The position numbers were made by a program, and so were the translations under genes. 38,901 nt of DNA from JAXDLH01 sp034666705 (GTDB lineage Bacteria > Chloroflexota > UBA6077 > SHYK01), in the NCBI GenBank assembly GCA_034666705.1, contig JAXDLH010000496.1:1-38901 (forward strand), read 5' to 3'. Within the stretch, counting starts at the first letter, position 1; every line of letters starts with the position of its first letter. The notes under the pieces were generated by a model. That model made no database searches. It had not been told where the DNA came from and worked only from the letters and a program-made list of their open reading frames with translations. Positions 22,559 through 29,989 of the stretch are shown here, piece by piece.

Positions 22559-23379
22559 ATTGTGCAGATGCCCAGGCCTTGATCGACCTCTACGCGCTTG
22601 ATGCGCTGCCACCCGACGTAGCAGACGACGTGGAGGCGCACATCGAAACGTGTGCGAACTGCGGCCCGGAGTTCGCCGCGGCGACGCGCCTGGTGCATCT
22701 CATGGACGAGGCTGTCCCCCAAATCGCGCCGCCCCCGGAGCTGCGCGCCCGAATCATCGCCGCGGCAGAGGCTGATGCGAACTCGCCACGCCCGATTCTG
22801 ACTGTGCTTCCGCGCTGGCCAGCGACCGAAACTCATCAGGGACTGCTCGACCGATGGCTCGGCTGGCTGCGTGCTCCGCAGTTTGCGGCCGGGGCCGCGG
22901 TGCTGCCATTGTTGATTAGTGCCGCTCTCGCGTGGCAGGTCATTAGTCTGAATCAACAGGTGGGTACGATGCGCACCGAGTTGGCTTCGAGTTATGCACA
23001 CGCGCAGCTCGCGGCCGACGTCATGGCACGGGCGATGCGAGGCGGTGCCATGGTGCGGATCGACGGGACCGATATGGCGCCACGGGCCTCGGGCACCCTG
23101 TACTACGTACCGAGCGAGTCCAACATGGTGCTCGTGGCCGAGGGGCTTCCAGAGCAGCCGACGGGCGTCGCATACCAGTTATGGCTCATGAGCGGCGACC
23201 AACGGATGAACGGTGGCATGCTCTACTACCGCGCGGCTGACGGGCACTGTATGGCGGTCGCCAGTGCGCCGATGCCCCTCTCCTCCGTGGACGCGGTCGG
23301 GGTGACGCTTGAGCCATCGTCCGGTAGTGTTGAGCCGAGCGGCCAGCGCTACCTATGGACCCGCCTCACCAGGGCGTGA
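22555..23379 (+). CDS. Zinc-binding anti-sigma factor with RskA-type domain
   Basis: A 274-residue single-pass membrane protein that should hold its neighbouring ECF sigma factor inactive. The N-terminal ZAS domain has His29-x3-Cys33-x2-Cys36 (HIETCANC). A transmembrane helix lies near residues 118-137. The outer domain has an RskA/anti-sigma-K pattern (RASGTLYYVPSESNMVLVAEGL, GVAYQLWLMSGD). It starts at the ATG in the 4-base ATGA overlap with the sigma gene. Release of the sigma factor would be by redox change at the zinc site or by regulated proteolysis, as known for the family. Its 3' end overlaps the convergent HMG-CoA lyase gene by 14 bases. Confidence 0.9.
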   Translation: MNCADAQALIDLYALDALPPDVADDVEAHIETCANCGPEFAAATRLVHLMDEAVPQIAPPPELRARIIAAAEADANSPRPILTVLPRWPATETHQGLLDRWLGWLRAPQFAAGAAVLPLLISAALAWQVISLNQQVGTMRTELASSYAHAQLAADVMARAMRGGAMVRIDGTDMAPRASGTLYYVPSESNMVLVAEGLPEQPTGVAYQLWLMSGDQRMNGGMLYYRAADGHCMAVASAPMPLSSVDAVGVTLEPSSGSVEPSGQRYLWTRLTRA

Positions 23380-24319
23380 GCGGGGCCTGGGCGGCGCGGT
23401 CTGAGAGCCGCGCGAGCAGCCCGTGAACCGAGCCGGCGCGCACCATCCTGCTTGGTACCTCGTGGCCGACCAGTTGTTGGACGAGCGCCCCGCAGGCCGT
23501 GAGCGCATCGAGGTTAATGTCCGTTTGCACGCCCATCAGCTCGAGCATATGGACCGCGTCCTCTGTGCAGACGTTCCCGGTTGCGCCCGGCGCAAACGGG
23601 CAGGCGCCGATGCCGCCCACTGACGCGTCGAAGCGGGCGACGCCAGCTTCCAGGCCAGCGAGTACGTTCGCCATGCCGAGCCCGCGGGTGTCATGGAAGT
23701 GGAGGCCGAGCTCCAACTGGGGCCAATGCTGCTGGACTGCTCGCACGATCTCCTGAACCTGGCGAGGATTTGCGACGCCAATCGTGTCCGCAAGTGCGAT
23801 CTCTTCCGCGCCGGCCTCGACAAGCAGCTCGAGCACGTGGAGCAGCCGCTCCAACGGTACGACGCCCTCGTACGGGCAACCGAAACAAACGGATAGACCG
23901 ATCGTGGCGCGCGTGCCCGCCGCCCGTGCGATGGCGGCAATGCTCCGGTACGCTTCGGCCGATTCGGTGACGCGCATGTTCAAGTTTCGATGGTTGAACG
24001 TCTCGGTCGTGCTCACGACCACATTCAGCTCATCAGCGCCGGCCTGCACCGCACGCTCAGCGCCCCGCGCATTCGGAACCAACGCGGTGTAGGTCACGCC
24101 TGGCATTCGGGTGATGCCGCCCATCACCTGTTCGGCGTCAGCCATCGAGGGCACGAGCTTCGGGTGAACGAACGACGTGACCTCGATTCGGCGAAGGCCA
24201 GTGCGGGCGAGCGCATCGACAAGCTGAATCTTCGACGCAGTGGAGATCGCGTCCCCGGCGGACTGCAAGCCGTCGCGCGGCCCGACCTCGGTAATGGCGA
24301 CGCTGGCGGGCAGTTCCAT
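23366..24319 (-). CDS. mvaB: Hydroxymethylglutaryl-CoA lyase
   Basis: A 317-residue TIM-barrel enzyme of the DRE-metallolyase family that cleaves HMG-CoA to acetyl-CoA and acetoacetate in leucine degradation. Motifs are VAITEVGPRDGLQ with the catalytic Arg and Asp (residues 8-20), VSTTETFNHRNLN, SVCFGCPYEG, ALADTIGVANP, HFHDTRGLGMAN with metal-binding histidines, and the signature VGGIGACPFAPGATGN with the catalytic Cys. I chose the ATG at 24319, which lies 2 bases after the stop of the flavin reductase gene and right before the conserved core; a longer frame reaches 24463 inside that gene. No other leucine-pathway gene is in the window. Confidence 0.94.
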   Translation of the reverse strand: MELPASVAITEVGPRDGLQSAGDAISTASKIQLVDALARTGLRRIEVTSFVHPKLVPSMADAEQVMGGITRMPGVTYTALVPNARGAERAVQAGADELNVVVSTTETFNHRNLNMRVTESAEAYRSIAAIARAAGTRATIGLSVCFGCPYEGVVPLERLLHVLELLVEAGAEEIALADTIGVANPRQVQEIVRAVQQHWPQLELGLHFHDTRGLGMANVLAGLEAGVARFDASVGGIGACPFAPGATGNVCTEDAVHMLELMGVQTDINLDALTACGALVQQLVGHEVPSRMVRAGSVHGLLARLSDRAAQAPLTPW

Positions 24320-24321
24320 GC

Positions 24322-24867
24322 CTATGCGAAGGTGCCCTCGGCCAGCGACGCGTAGCGTCCGCGATAGAACATCAGCGGCCGGCGCTCCTCGGCGCCGAGA
24401 TCTACAGCCTCGCCGACAAAGATCGTATGGGTGCCGAACTCGAAGGACGCCGCAACTCGGCAATCGACGTATGCGACGATATCCTCCAGCACCGGTGACC
24501 CCGTTTCGCCAAGGCGGTACGAGACGCCCTTGAGCTCCGCCTCCGGTGTGTCCGGCTTGGCGCAGACGCGGGAGAGCTGCTCCTGACTGTCGCTCAAAAT
24601 ATTGACGCAGAACGCGCCGGATTCCGCAATGACGTGGTGCGTATGCGCCGTGCGATTGACGCAGACGAGGACGGAAAGCGGCTCGAGCGAAACCGAACAG
24701 ACCGAATTCGCCGTCATCCCACGGTGCTCTTTTCCGTGGGCCGCAGTGATGATGGTCACGCCAGTCGCAAACTGGCCCATGACTTTACGAAAGTCGTCCG
24801 CAGTAAGTGGCAACGAGGAACCCCGATGCAAGAGGTCCGGCATCAGCCCGTGGAGGATGCCAGCCAT
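24322..24867 (-). CDS. Flavin reductase-like, FMN-binding split-barrel protein
   Basis: A 181-residue protein of the flavin reductase domain family. These reduce FMN or FAD with NAD(P)H, often to supply a partner monooxygenase. Typical elements are DDFRKVMGQFATGVTIITA near the N-terminus, GMTANSVCSVSLEPLSVLVCVN, GAFCVNILSDSQEQLS and DCRVAASFEFGTHTIFVGEA. Both the ATG at 24867 and one 8 codons further in are possible; neither has a ribosome site. A candidate -10 box close upstream would give a nearly leaderless transcript. It is followed 2 bases later by HMG-CoA lyase. No monooxygenase gene is adjacent, so its use is unclear. Confidence 0.9.
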   Translation of the reverse strand: MAGILHGLMPDLLHRGSSLPLTADDFRKVMGQFATGVTIITAAHGKEHRGMTANSVCSVSLEPLSVLVCVNRTAHTHHVIAESGAFCVNILSDSQEQLSRVCAKPDTPEAELKGVSYRLGETGSPVLEDIVAYVDCRVAASFEFGTHTIFVGEAVDLGAEERRPLMFYRGRYASLAEGTFA

Positions 24868-24884
24868 TGGGTAACCGCGTCGCC

Positions 24885-24914
24885 AGTGTAGCAGACCTCC
24901 CCCCGGGGGACCAA
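24885..24914 (-). promoter_or_regulatory. Candidate promoter for the flavin reductase-HMG-CoA lyase pair
   Basis: On the minus strand TTGGTC (24914-24909) is 18 bases from TACACT (24890-24885). A start near 24878 leaves only about ten bases before the ATG at 24867, consistent with the missing ribosome site. Confidence 0.33.
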
Positions 24915-24960
24915 TGCAGCCACCTGCGAGAACGCGGGAGGTCGAAGCTGCGGCGCTACA

Positions 24961-24993
24961 CGTCGAGCCCCCGGGGTGGGCGGGGGCTCGACG
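24961..24993. terminator. Perfect 12-bp inverted repeat downstream of csbD-like gene
   Basis: CGTCGAGCCCCC (24961-24972) and GGGGGCTCGACG (24982-24993) are exact complements around a 9-base G-rich loop. It lies about 63 bases after the stop of the minus-strand CsbD-like gene, in the 188-base gap before the flavin reductase gene. No T-tract follows on either strand. It probably ends the CsbD transcript or protects its 3' end. Confidence 0.6.
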
Positions 24994-25055
24994 GATCGGG
25001 CGGCCTGCGCGTGCTCCGCGTGAGCTGTGCAGGTCGTATAGTGAGTCGGCGAGGG

Positions 25056-25274
25056 TCAGGACGCCTTCTGCTTGATCTTCCCTTTGATCTCTTCGGCCTT
25101 CCCGGTGACCTTGCCCTTGACGCGGCCCATCGTGTCGCGGATCTCGCCGCGGTCCTGCTGAGCCTGCCCCTCCACCTGTTCAGCCTCATTGCCGGTCAGG
25201 TCGCCCTTTACTTCCTTCAGCTTGCCGGCGACCTTGTCCTTCATACCCTCTGCGCGGTCCTGCATGCCCGCCAT
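25056..25274 (-). CDS. CsbD-family stress protein
   Basis: A 72-residue hydrophilic, highly charged protein of the CsbD family, small proteins often induced by general stress; their molecular function is unclear. The Lys/Glu-rich segments KDKVAGKLKEVKGDLTGNE and GRVKGKVTGKAEEIKGKI repeat the same K-x-K-G-x2-x-E pattern, giving a low-complexity helical protein with no Cys or Trp. The ATG at 25274 has AGGAGG 8 bases upstream. It stands alone, divergent from the receiver-domain gene, and a strong hairpin follows it. Confidence 0.88.
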   Translation of the reverse strand: MAGMQDRAEGMKDKVAGKLKEVKGDLTGNEAEQVEGQAQQDRGEIRDTMGRVKGKVTGKAEEIKGKIKQKAS

Positions 25275-25431
25275 GGCGTCGTCCTCCTTTACTGGGCAGC
25301 CCGTAGAGCCCGCTGGCGCGGCGCGCCTGATTTGCTCGTACCTACAGCCTAACGCCTCGATTGACCCTCAGGATCCGCGAATGGCACTGCAGCGGGCCGC
25401 TGTCAGATGAATGTCACACGTGCCGCAGGTA

Positions 25432-25461
25432 CTGCCACCTCGCCCTCATCGCTGTTACACT
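25432..25461 (+). promoter_or_regulatory. Candidate promoter for the receiver-domain gene
   Basis: CTGCCA (25432-25437) and TACACT (25456-25461), both 4/6 matches, are 18 bases apart and lie about 55 bases before the GTG at 25517, in the 242-base divergent gap with the CsbD-like gene. Nothing else is recognised in that gap. Confidence 0.3.
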
Positions 25462-25516
25462 TGCGCTGCCGCGACTGCTCGAAGCCCGAGACCCCCACGC
25501 GAACGGAGGGCCGACT

Positions 25517-25888
25517 GTGCAGGACTTGCGCGAGCGGACCATTCTGGTCGTCGAGGACGATCCGACAATTTCCGAGATCCTGCGCATCCTCCTCGAGGAC
25601 ACTGGCTGCCGCATTCTCGAGGCTAGCGGAGGAGTCGAGGCGTTACGGCTTGCCGCTGAGGAGCGGCCGGACCTCATCACGATGGATCTCTCACTCCCCG
25701 ACATGGATGGCTATGACGTACTGCGCAATCTCCAGGCCAATCCTGAACTCGTGAGCGTGCCAATCGTGGTCGTCTCGGGTCGGCAGTTCGAGCAGCGTGT
25801 ACCTGCCCGAGTGGTGGCCGTGCTGCTCAAACCGTTCGACGCCAGCGAGTTGGACGACGTCGTCCGGGCTGCGTTGCTGGAAGCCTAA
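25517..25888 (+). CDS. Stand-alone response-regulator receiver protein
   Basis: A 123-residue CheY-like receiver domain with no output domain. The acidic pocket is Asp14/Asp15 (VVEDDP), the phosphoacceptor is Asp57 (TMDLSLPDMDG), and the switch residues are Ser87 (VVVSG) and Lys105 (LLKPF), so it should be phosphorylatable. I chose the GTG at 25517 because GGAGG lies 7 bases upstream; the open frame extends back to 25361 but its sequence does not look native. There is no histidine kinase nearby, so it is an orphan receiver that may act by protein contact. It ends overlapping the convergent flippase gene by 4 bases. Confidence 0.9.
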   Translation: MQDLRERTILVVEDDPTISEILRILLEDTGCRILEASGGVEALRLAAEERPDLITMDLSLPDMDGYDVLRNLQANPELVSVPIVVVSGRQFEQRVPARVVAVLLKPFDASELDDVVRAALLEA

Positions 25889-27378
25889 ACCCCACGCCGC
25901 AGCATGCGCATAATGAGCATCCTGTCCTCGCGTGGTACCCCGTCAATCCCGTACAGCGCGGCTCCGTAGAGCAGCGCCCCAACAGGAATCGCCGCGACCC
26001 ACGAGATGGGCGCGACAATCACCACCCCCGGCGCCATCGCCGCCGCTGCGAGCGCCGGTCGCCACGCCAGACTGATGAGCTGCAATCGTCCGAGGGTACG
26101 CTGGGCCACCCACCAGAACGGTCCAAGGAGTGCGAGCTCGGAGAGCACCGTCACGAGCGCAGCGCCTGCATAACTCCACCGAGGGATCAGCAGGACGTTG
26201 GCGCCCAGATTGAAGGCGGTGGCGATCACGAAACCCAGTGTGATGGCTCGCTGCCGCCCGGCCGCGATCAGCACGTACTGGAGCAGCCCATTGACGAAGC
26301 TGAGCGGCGCAAACCAGACGAGGATCTGCAGCGCGATTGCCGAATGTGGCAGAAAGCGCTCGCCGGCGAACGTGCGCACGATCGGCTCGGCGAGCAACGT
26401 AACCCCTACGGCGAGCGGGAATGCGAGTGACAGCAGCAGGCGCAGCCCGCGCGCCGTCGTGCGCGCAAGGACACCGGCCTCCGAGCCAGCCGACTCGGCC
26501 GCGGCCTGGCGGGCGAGAATGGGGAACAACGCGAGGGTGAGGTTTGATGGCACGATGCCGAGGCCGTCGACAAACTTGTAGGCGGTGCTGTACCACCCCA
26601 GCACCGTATCGCCAGCCCAGGCGCGGAGCATAAGCCCGTCGATGCGAAAAAAGAGGGTGGCGAGTAAATTATTGAGCAGCAGCGGGTACGAGTCGTCAAC
26701 CAGCGACGCGGCGCTGCGCCGGTCTAGCTTCGCGCGGAGCGGGCCGAGCCGGTGCCAGGCGAGCCACAGCAATACCCCGGCCGTGATGAGATTCGTCGCA
26801 ATCGAGGCCGCGCTCAGGCCAACGATCCCCAGCCCGGCTGCCAGTGCTGCCCCACCAAAGCCGATTTTGGTCAGTGTGGTGACGACGCTGACGCCCGCCG
26901 GGTACCCCATCAGCTCAAATGCCGAGAAAAGGGCCGAAAGCACCCCGGCGAGATTCGAGATGCCAATGCCAATCGTGAGCGCGATGAGCGCGATGCCCAT
27001 TTCCGGCGTGATCGACAGGGGCTGGGCGAGCGGCCCGGCGATAACCACCGCACCGCCGATCGCCACCAGCCAGAGCAACGACCGCGCGAGCAGGGCGCTG
27101 CCCAGGTAGCGAGGTGCCAGTGAGCGGTCGCGGGCGACTTCGCGGGTGATGAGAATTCCGAGCCCGAAGTTGACCAGAATATCGAGGTAGCCCACGACCA
27201 GGACGGCCCAGGTGTACTGACCGAGCGCGGTCGGACCGAGCACCCGGATCGTGTAGATCGCGAATGCGAAATCGAACGCCTTGTTGACAAGCGCCGCGAG
27301 CGTGGGCACCGCGGTGTTGACGGCTACCCGGCGCGCTGGCGATGGGAATGTCCCGTCGGGCTGCTCTGGTGGATGCAC
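25885..27378 (-). CDS. Wzx-like polysaccharide flippase (MATE/MVF fold)
   Basis: A 497-residue polytopic membrane protein with about 12-14 hydrophobic segments, of the oligosaccharide flippase/PST family that moves lipid-linked sugars across the membrane. Typical features are the N-terminal NTAVPTLAALVNKAFDFAF, the conserved FFRIDGLMLRAWAGDTVLGWYSTAYK, and the C-terminal LIPRWSYAGAALVTVLSE. I chose the GTG at 27378, which lies 8 bases after the stop of the sugar-transferase gene with AGGCGG upstream; the longer frame to 27522 lies inside that gene. Its partners are the upstream polyprenol-phosphate sugar transferase and perhaps the divergent glycan operon. The substrate is unknown. Confidence 0.87.
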   Translation of the reverse strand: MHPPEQPDGTFPSPARRVAVNTAVPTLAALVNKAFDFAFAIYTIRVLGPTALGQYTWAVLVVGYLDILVNFGLGILITREVARDRSLAPRYLGSALLARSLLWLVAIGGAVVIAGPLAQPLSITPEMGIALIALTIGIGISNLAGVLSALFSAFELMGYPAGVSVVTTLTKIGFGGAALAAGLGIVGLSAASIATNLITAGVLLWLAWHRLGPLRAKLDRRSAASLVDDSYPLLLNNLLATLFFRIDGLMLRAWAGDTVLGWYSTAYKFVDGLGIVPSNLTLALFPILARQAAAESAGSEAGVLARTTARGLRLLLSLAFPLAVGVTLLAEPIVRTFAGERFLPHSAIALQILVWFAPLSFVNGLLQYVLIAAGRQRAITLGFVIATAFNLGANVLLIPRWSYAGAALVTVLSELALLGPFWWVAQRTLGRLQLISLAWRPALAAAAMAPGVVIVAPISWVAAIPVGALLYGAALYGIDGVPREDRMLIMRMLRRGV

Positions 27379-27386
27379 ATCGCCGC

Positions 27387-28154
27387 CTAGCGGCGGAACC
27401 GGATCTGCCACACCCGCCACATAGCCTCGACGATGATGCGTGTGGACATCTTCGAGCGGCCGCGGAGGCGCTCCTCGAAGAAGATCGGCAGCTCGGTGAC
27501 GCGCAGCCCGGCGCGCTGGCACGCGGTAGCTACCTCGATCTGGAATGCATAACCGTCTGAACGAATGCGATGCAACGGCAGCTCGCGCAGCGCCTTTGCC
27601 CGAAATGCCTTGAAGCCCGCGGTCGTATCGCGCACGTGCAGTCCGGTCACGCGGCGCGCATACACGTTCGCATATTTACTCAGCAGATAGCGCCAGCGCT
27701 CCCAGTTGTCGTCTAACTTGCCTCCCGCGACCCAGCGCGAGCCGACGACCACGTCGTACTCGTCGAGCAGCGCCACCATGTCTTGCAGATAGCCGGGGGA
27801 GTGTGAGAAGTCGGCATCCATCTCGATCACGACGTCGGCGCCATGATCCAGGGCGTAGCGGAAACCGACGAGGTATGCGGTCCCCAATCCCAGCTTTTGC
27901 GGACGATGCAAGGCGAAGACCTGGCCCTCGTGCTCGCGACCGAGCTGGTCGGCGAGCGCCCCGGTTCCGTCGGGAGAGTTGTCGTCCACGATCAGGACCC
28001 GCGTACATGAGCCTGCGTTCATTGCATCAGCCGGCGAAATAGCGGGCTCGGCCGCGGGTCTGGTGAGATCGAGGTCGAGCAGCGACTCGACCATGAGACG
28101 GAGGTTCTCGGCCTCATTGAAGGTGGGGAGGACCACCCAGACGCTCAGGCCCAC
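27387..28154 (-). CDS. Polyprenol-phosphate mannosyl/glycosyltransferase (GT2, DPM1-like)
   Basis: A 255-residue soluble GT2 enzyme of the dolichol-phosphate mannose synthase type. It would transfer a sugar from a nucleotide donor to polyprenyl phosphate, making the lipid-linked donor used by GT39-type enzymes outside the membrane. Motifs are WVVLPTFNEAENL at the N-terminus, IVDDNSPDGTG, the metal-binding MDADFSHSP, VVGSRWVAGG, and the C-terminal DTTAGFKAFR and RGRSKMS. It lacks the C-terminal transmembrane segments of some homologues. The GTG at 28154 lies 10 bases inside the end of the aminopeptidase gene, implying coupling; the longer frame to 28517 is a shadow of that gene. Confidence 0.9.
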   Translation of the reverse strand: MGLSVWVVLPTFNEAENLRLMVESLLDLDLTRPAAEPAISPADAMNAGSCTRVLIVDDNSPDGTGALADQLGREHEGQVFALHRPQKLGLGTAYLVGFRYALDHGADVVIEMDADFSHSPGYLQDMVALLDEYDVVVGSRWVAGGKLDDNWERWRYLLSKYANVYARRVTGLHVRDTTAGFKAFRAKALRELPLHRIRSDGYAFQIEVATACQRAGLRVTELPIFFEERLRGRSKMSTRIIVEAMWRVWQIRFRR

Positions 28155-29680
28155 GATCTGGCGAAATAGGAGAGGAGTCGGACGCCCACGCCCGTGCCCA
28201 GATCTCGCTGCAGGTACGGTGGCGTCACCGCCCAGGACCCTTCGGTCCATGCCGTGCCGGCGATGTCGAGATGCGCCCACGGCGTCTCGCCAACGAAATT
28301 TGCGAGGAACCAGGCGGCCGTGATGGCGCCGGCTGGGCTGCCGCCGACGTTCTGGATGTCGCCAAGTGGCGCCTTGATCTGCTCCCGGTACTCTTGCCAG
28401 AGTGGCATGCGCCACAGCCGTTCGCCAGACGACTCGCCGGCAGCCGTGAGGGCGTTCGAGAGATCGTCGTCGTTCGAGAAGAGCCCGCTGCAAACGTGGC
28501 CGAGGGCGACCACGCATGCGCCAGTCAGCGTTGCCAGATCGACGATCGCATCCGGCTTTTGTTCTGCCGCGTAGGCCAGGCAGTCAGCTAATACGACGCG
28601 CCCCTCGGCGTCGGTATTCATGATCTCCATGTACGTACCCGCGTAGGAGCGAATCACGTCGCCAGGCCGGTACGCGCTGCCACTCGGCATGTTATCCGTG
28701 GCGCCAAACACCCCCAGCACGTTGATCGGCAGCTTCAGGGCCGACGCGGCTTGCATGAAGCCGATGACAGCCGAGGCGCCAGACTTATCGTGCCGCATGT
28801 AGTGCATATTGTTGGCTGGCTTGATGGAGATGCCGCCGGTGTCGAAGGTGATGCCTTTGCCGACGACCGCTAGCGTTTTGGCATTCGGATTGCCGCAATC
28901 GTATCTGAGTACCCCCATCACTGGAGGCTCTGCACTGCCGGAATTCACGGCCAGGATGCCGCCGCAGCCCATCTCCTCGAGATCGGACTTGCCGAAGATC
29001 TGCGCCGCGAATCCGTGCTGACGGGCGAGCTCGGCGGCGCGCTCTCCGAGGTGGGTGGCCGTCACGACGTTGCCGGGGCCAGTGGCCAGATCGCGGGCCG
29101 TTATCGTCGCCTCCGCCAGTTGCGTCCCCTCGTCGACGCCCTTCCGCAGCGCGTCCACCAGCTCTGGGTTGATGGGTAAGATCGTAACCTCTTCAACCTC
29201 GGGTGGCTGCTCGCCGTTCCGCTCGGTCTTGAAGCGGTCGTACCGATAGAGTGCGAGCACGATTCCTTCTGCGAGCGCACGCCCGACGTCGACTGGGTCA
29301 AGGCCAGCGCTGCGCACGCCCATGGGTGTCATGGCGAAGCGCGTGAGGCGGAGCTCGCGGGCCTTGAGGGCTGCGGTCGCCGCGGTTTGCCGCGCTCCCT
29401 CGAGACTGATGTCGGCCAGCTTGCCACGGCCCACGAACGCGAGCCGCGCTGCGCCGAGCGCACCCGCGTTGCCCGTGAGCGCTGGCGTGTGGATCACGGT
29501 CACGCTGTTTGGCTTGCCGCTGATCTCGCCGGCATCGCGCAAGCGGCGAATCGTGCCGGCAAGCGCATCATCGGCGCGCTGCAGATCGGGCGGATCGCCC
29601 CCGTCCTCGAAGGCGTTCATCACGAGCATGGGGGTACTGAACGAGAGCCGGTCGTGGCCCTCGACGAGGATGCGAACCAT
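28145..29680 (-). CDS. pepA: Leucyl aminopeptidase, M17 family
   Basis: A 511-residue cytoplasmic aminopeptidase with the M17 two-metal site. The C-terminal catalytic domain contains VGKGITFDTGGISIKPA (Lys and Asp ligands), MRHDKSGASAV and the family signature NTDAEGRVVLAD with the catalytic Arg; GDIQNVGGSPAGAITAAWFL follows near the end. The N-terminal domain (about residues 1-170) is of the normal macro-like kind. The ATG at 29680 has GGAGG 6 bases upstream; the open frame to 30106 overlaps the divergent Wzt gene and is not credible. The 3' end overlaps the sugar-transferase gene by 10 bases, so a housekeeping peptidase heads a glycan operon. Confidence 0.94.
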   Translation of the reverse strand: MVRILVEGHDRLSFSTPMLVMNAFEDGGDPPDLQRADDALAGTIRRLRDAGEISGKPNSVTVIHTPALTGNAGALGAARLAFVGRGKLADISLEGARQTAATAALKARELRLTRFAMTPMGVRSAGLDPVDVGRALAEGIVLALYRYDRFKTERNGEQPPEVEEVTILPINPELVDALRKGVDEGTQLAEATITARDLATGPGNVVTATHLGERAAELARQHGFAAQIFGKSDLEEMGCGGILAVNSGSAEPPVMGVLRYDCGNPNAKTLAVVGKGITFDTGGISIKPANNMHYMRHDKSGASAVIGFMQAASALKLPINVLGVFGATDNMPSGSAYRPGDVIRSYAGTYMEIMNTDAEGRVVLADCLAYAAEQKPDAIVDLATLTGACVVALGHVCSGLFSNDDDLSNALTAAGESSGERLWRMPLWQEYREQIKAPLGDIQNVGGSPAGAITAAWFLANFVGETPWAHLDIAGTAWTEGSWAVTPPYLQRDLGTGVGVRLLSYFARSWA

Positions 29681-29783
29681 GGACGTCCTCCGCGGCTCTG
29701 CGAAGCGGATGCGAAACCCGCGGCGCGTGCTGGCCGTCCTGTTACCAGCAACAGGATAGTGACCGGCGCGTGAATTGGGGCCG

Positions 29784-29789
29784 AGTATA
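29784..29789 (-). promoter_or_regulatory. Candidate -10 element for the aminopeptidase operon
   Basis: The minus strand reads TATACT at 29789-29784, about 100 bases before the aminopeptidase ATG. The -35 region is poor. It would be divergent from the Wzt promoter about 60 bases away. Confidence 0.35.
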
Positions 29790-29827
29790 GCATGGGTCCT
29801 CGAGGTTACCCGATACTCGTTCGCCGT

Positions 29828-29857
29828 TTGCCCGTCCCCGGAGCACCGCGCTATACT
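29828..29857 (+). promoter_or_regulatory. Candidate promoter for the plus-strand glycan export operon
   Basis: TTGCCC (29828-29833) is 18 bases from TATACT (29852-29857). Transcription would begin near 29864, giving a leader of about 125 bases before the Wzt gene. Confidence 0.52.
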
Positions 29858-29989
29858 GCCGCCCAAGCCCTCCCCACATGAGGCTGGACCGCGGGCGAGC
29901 CCTGCCGTTCGGCGCTGGCCGTAGCGACTCCCAGTAAACCTGCACGCCTCTCGGTCGAGAGGAGCAGATCGGGGGTAGTACCCGCCTCC

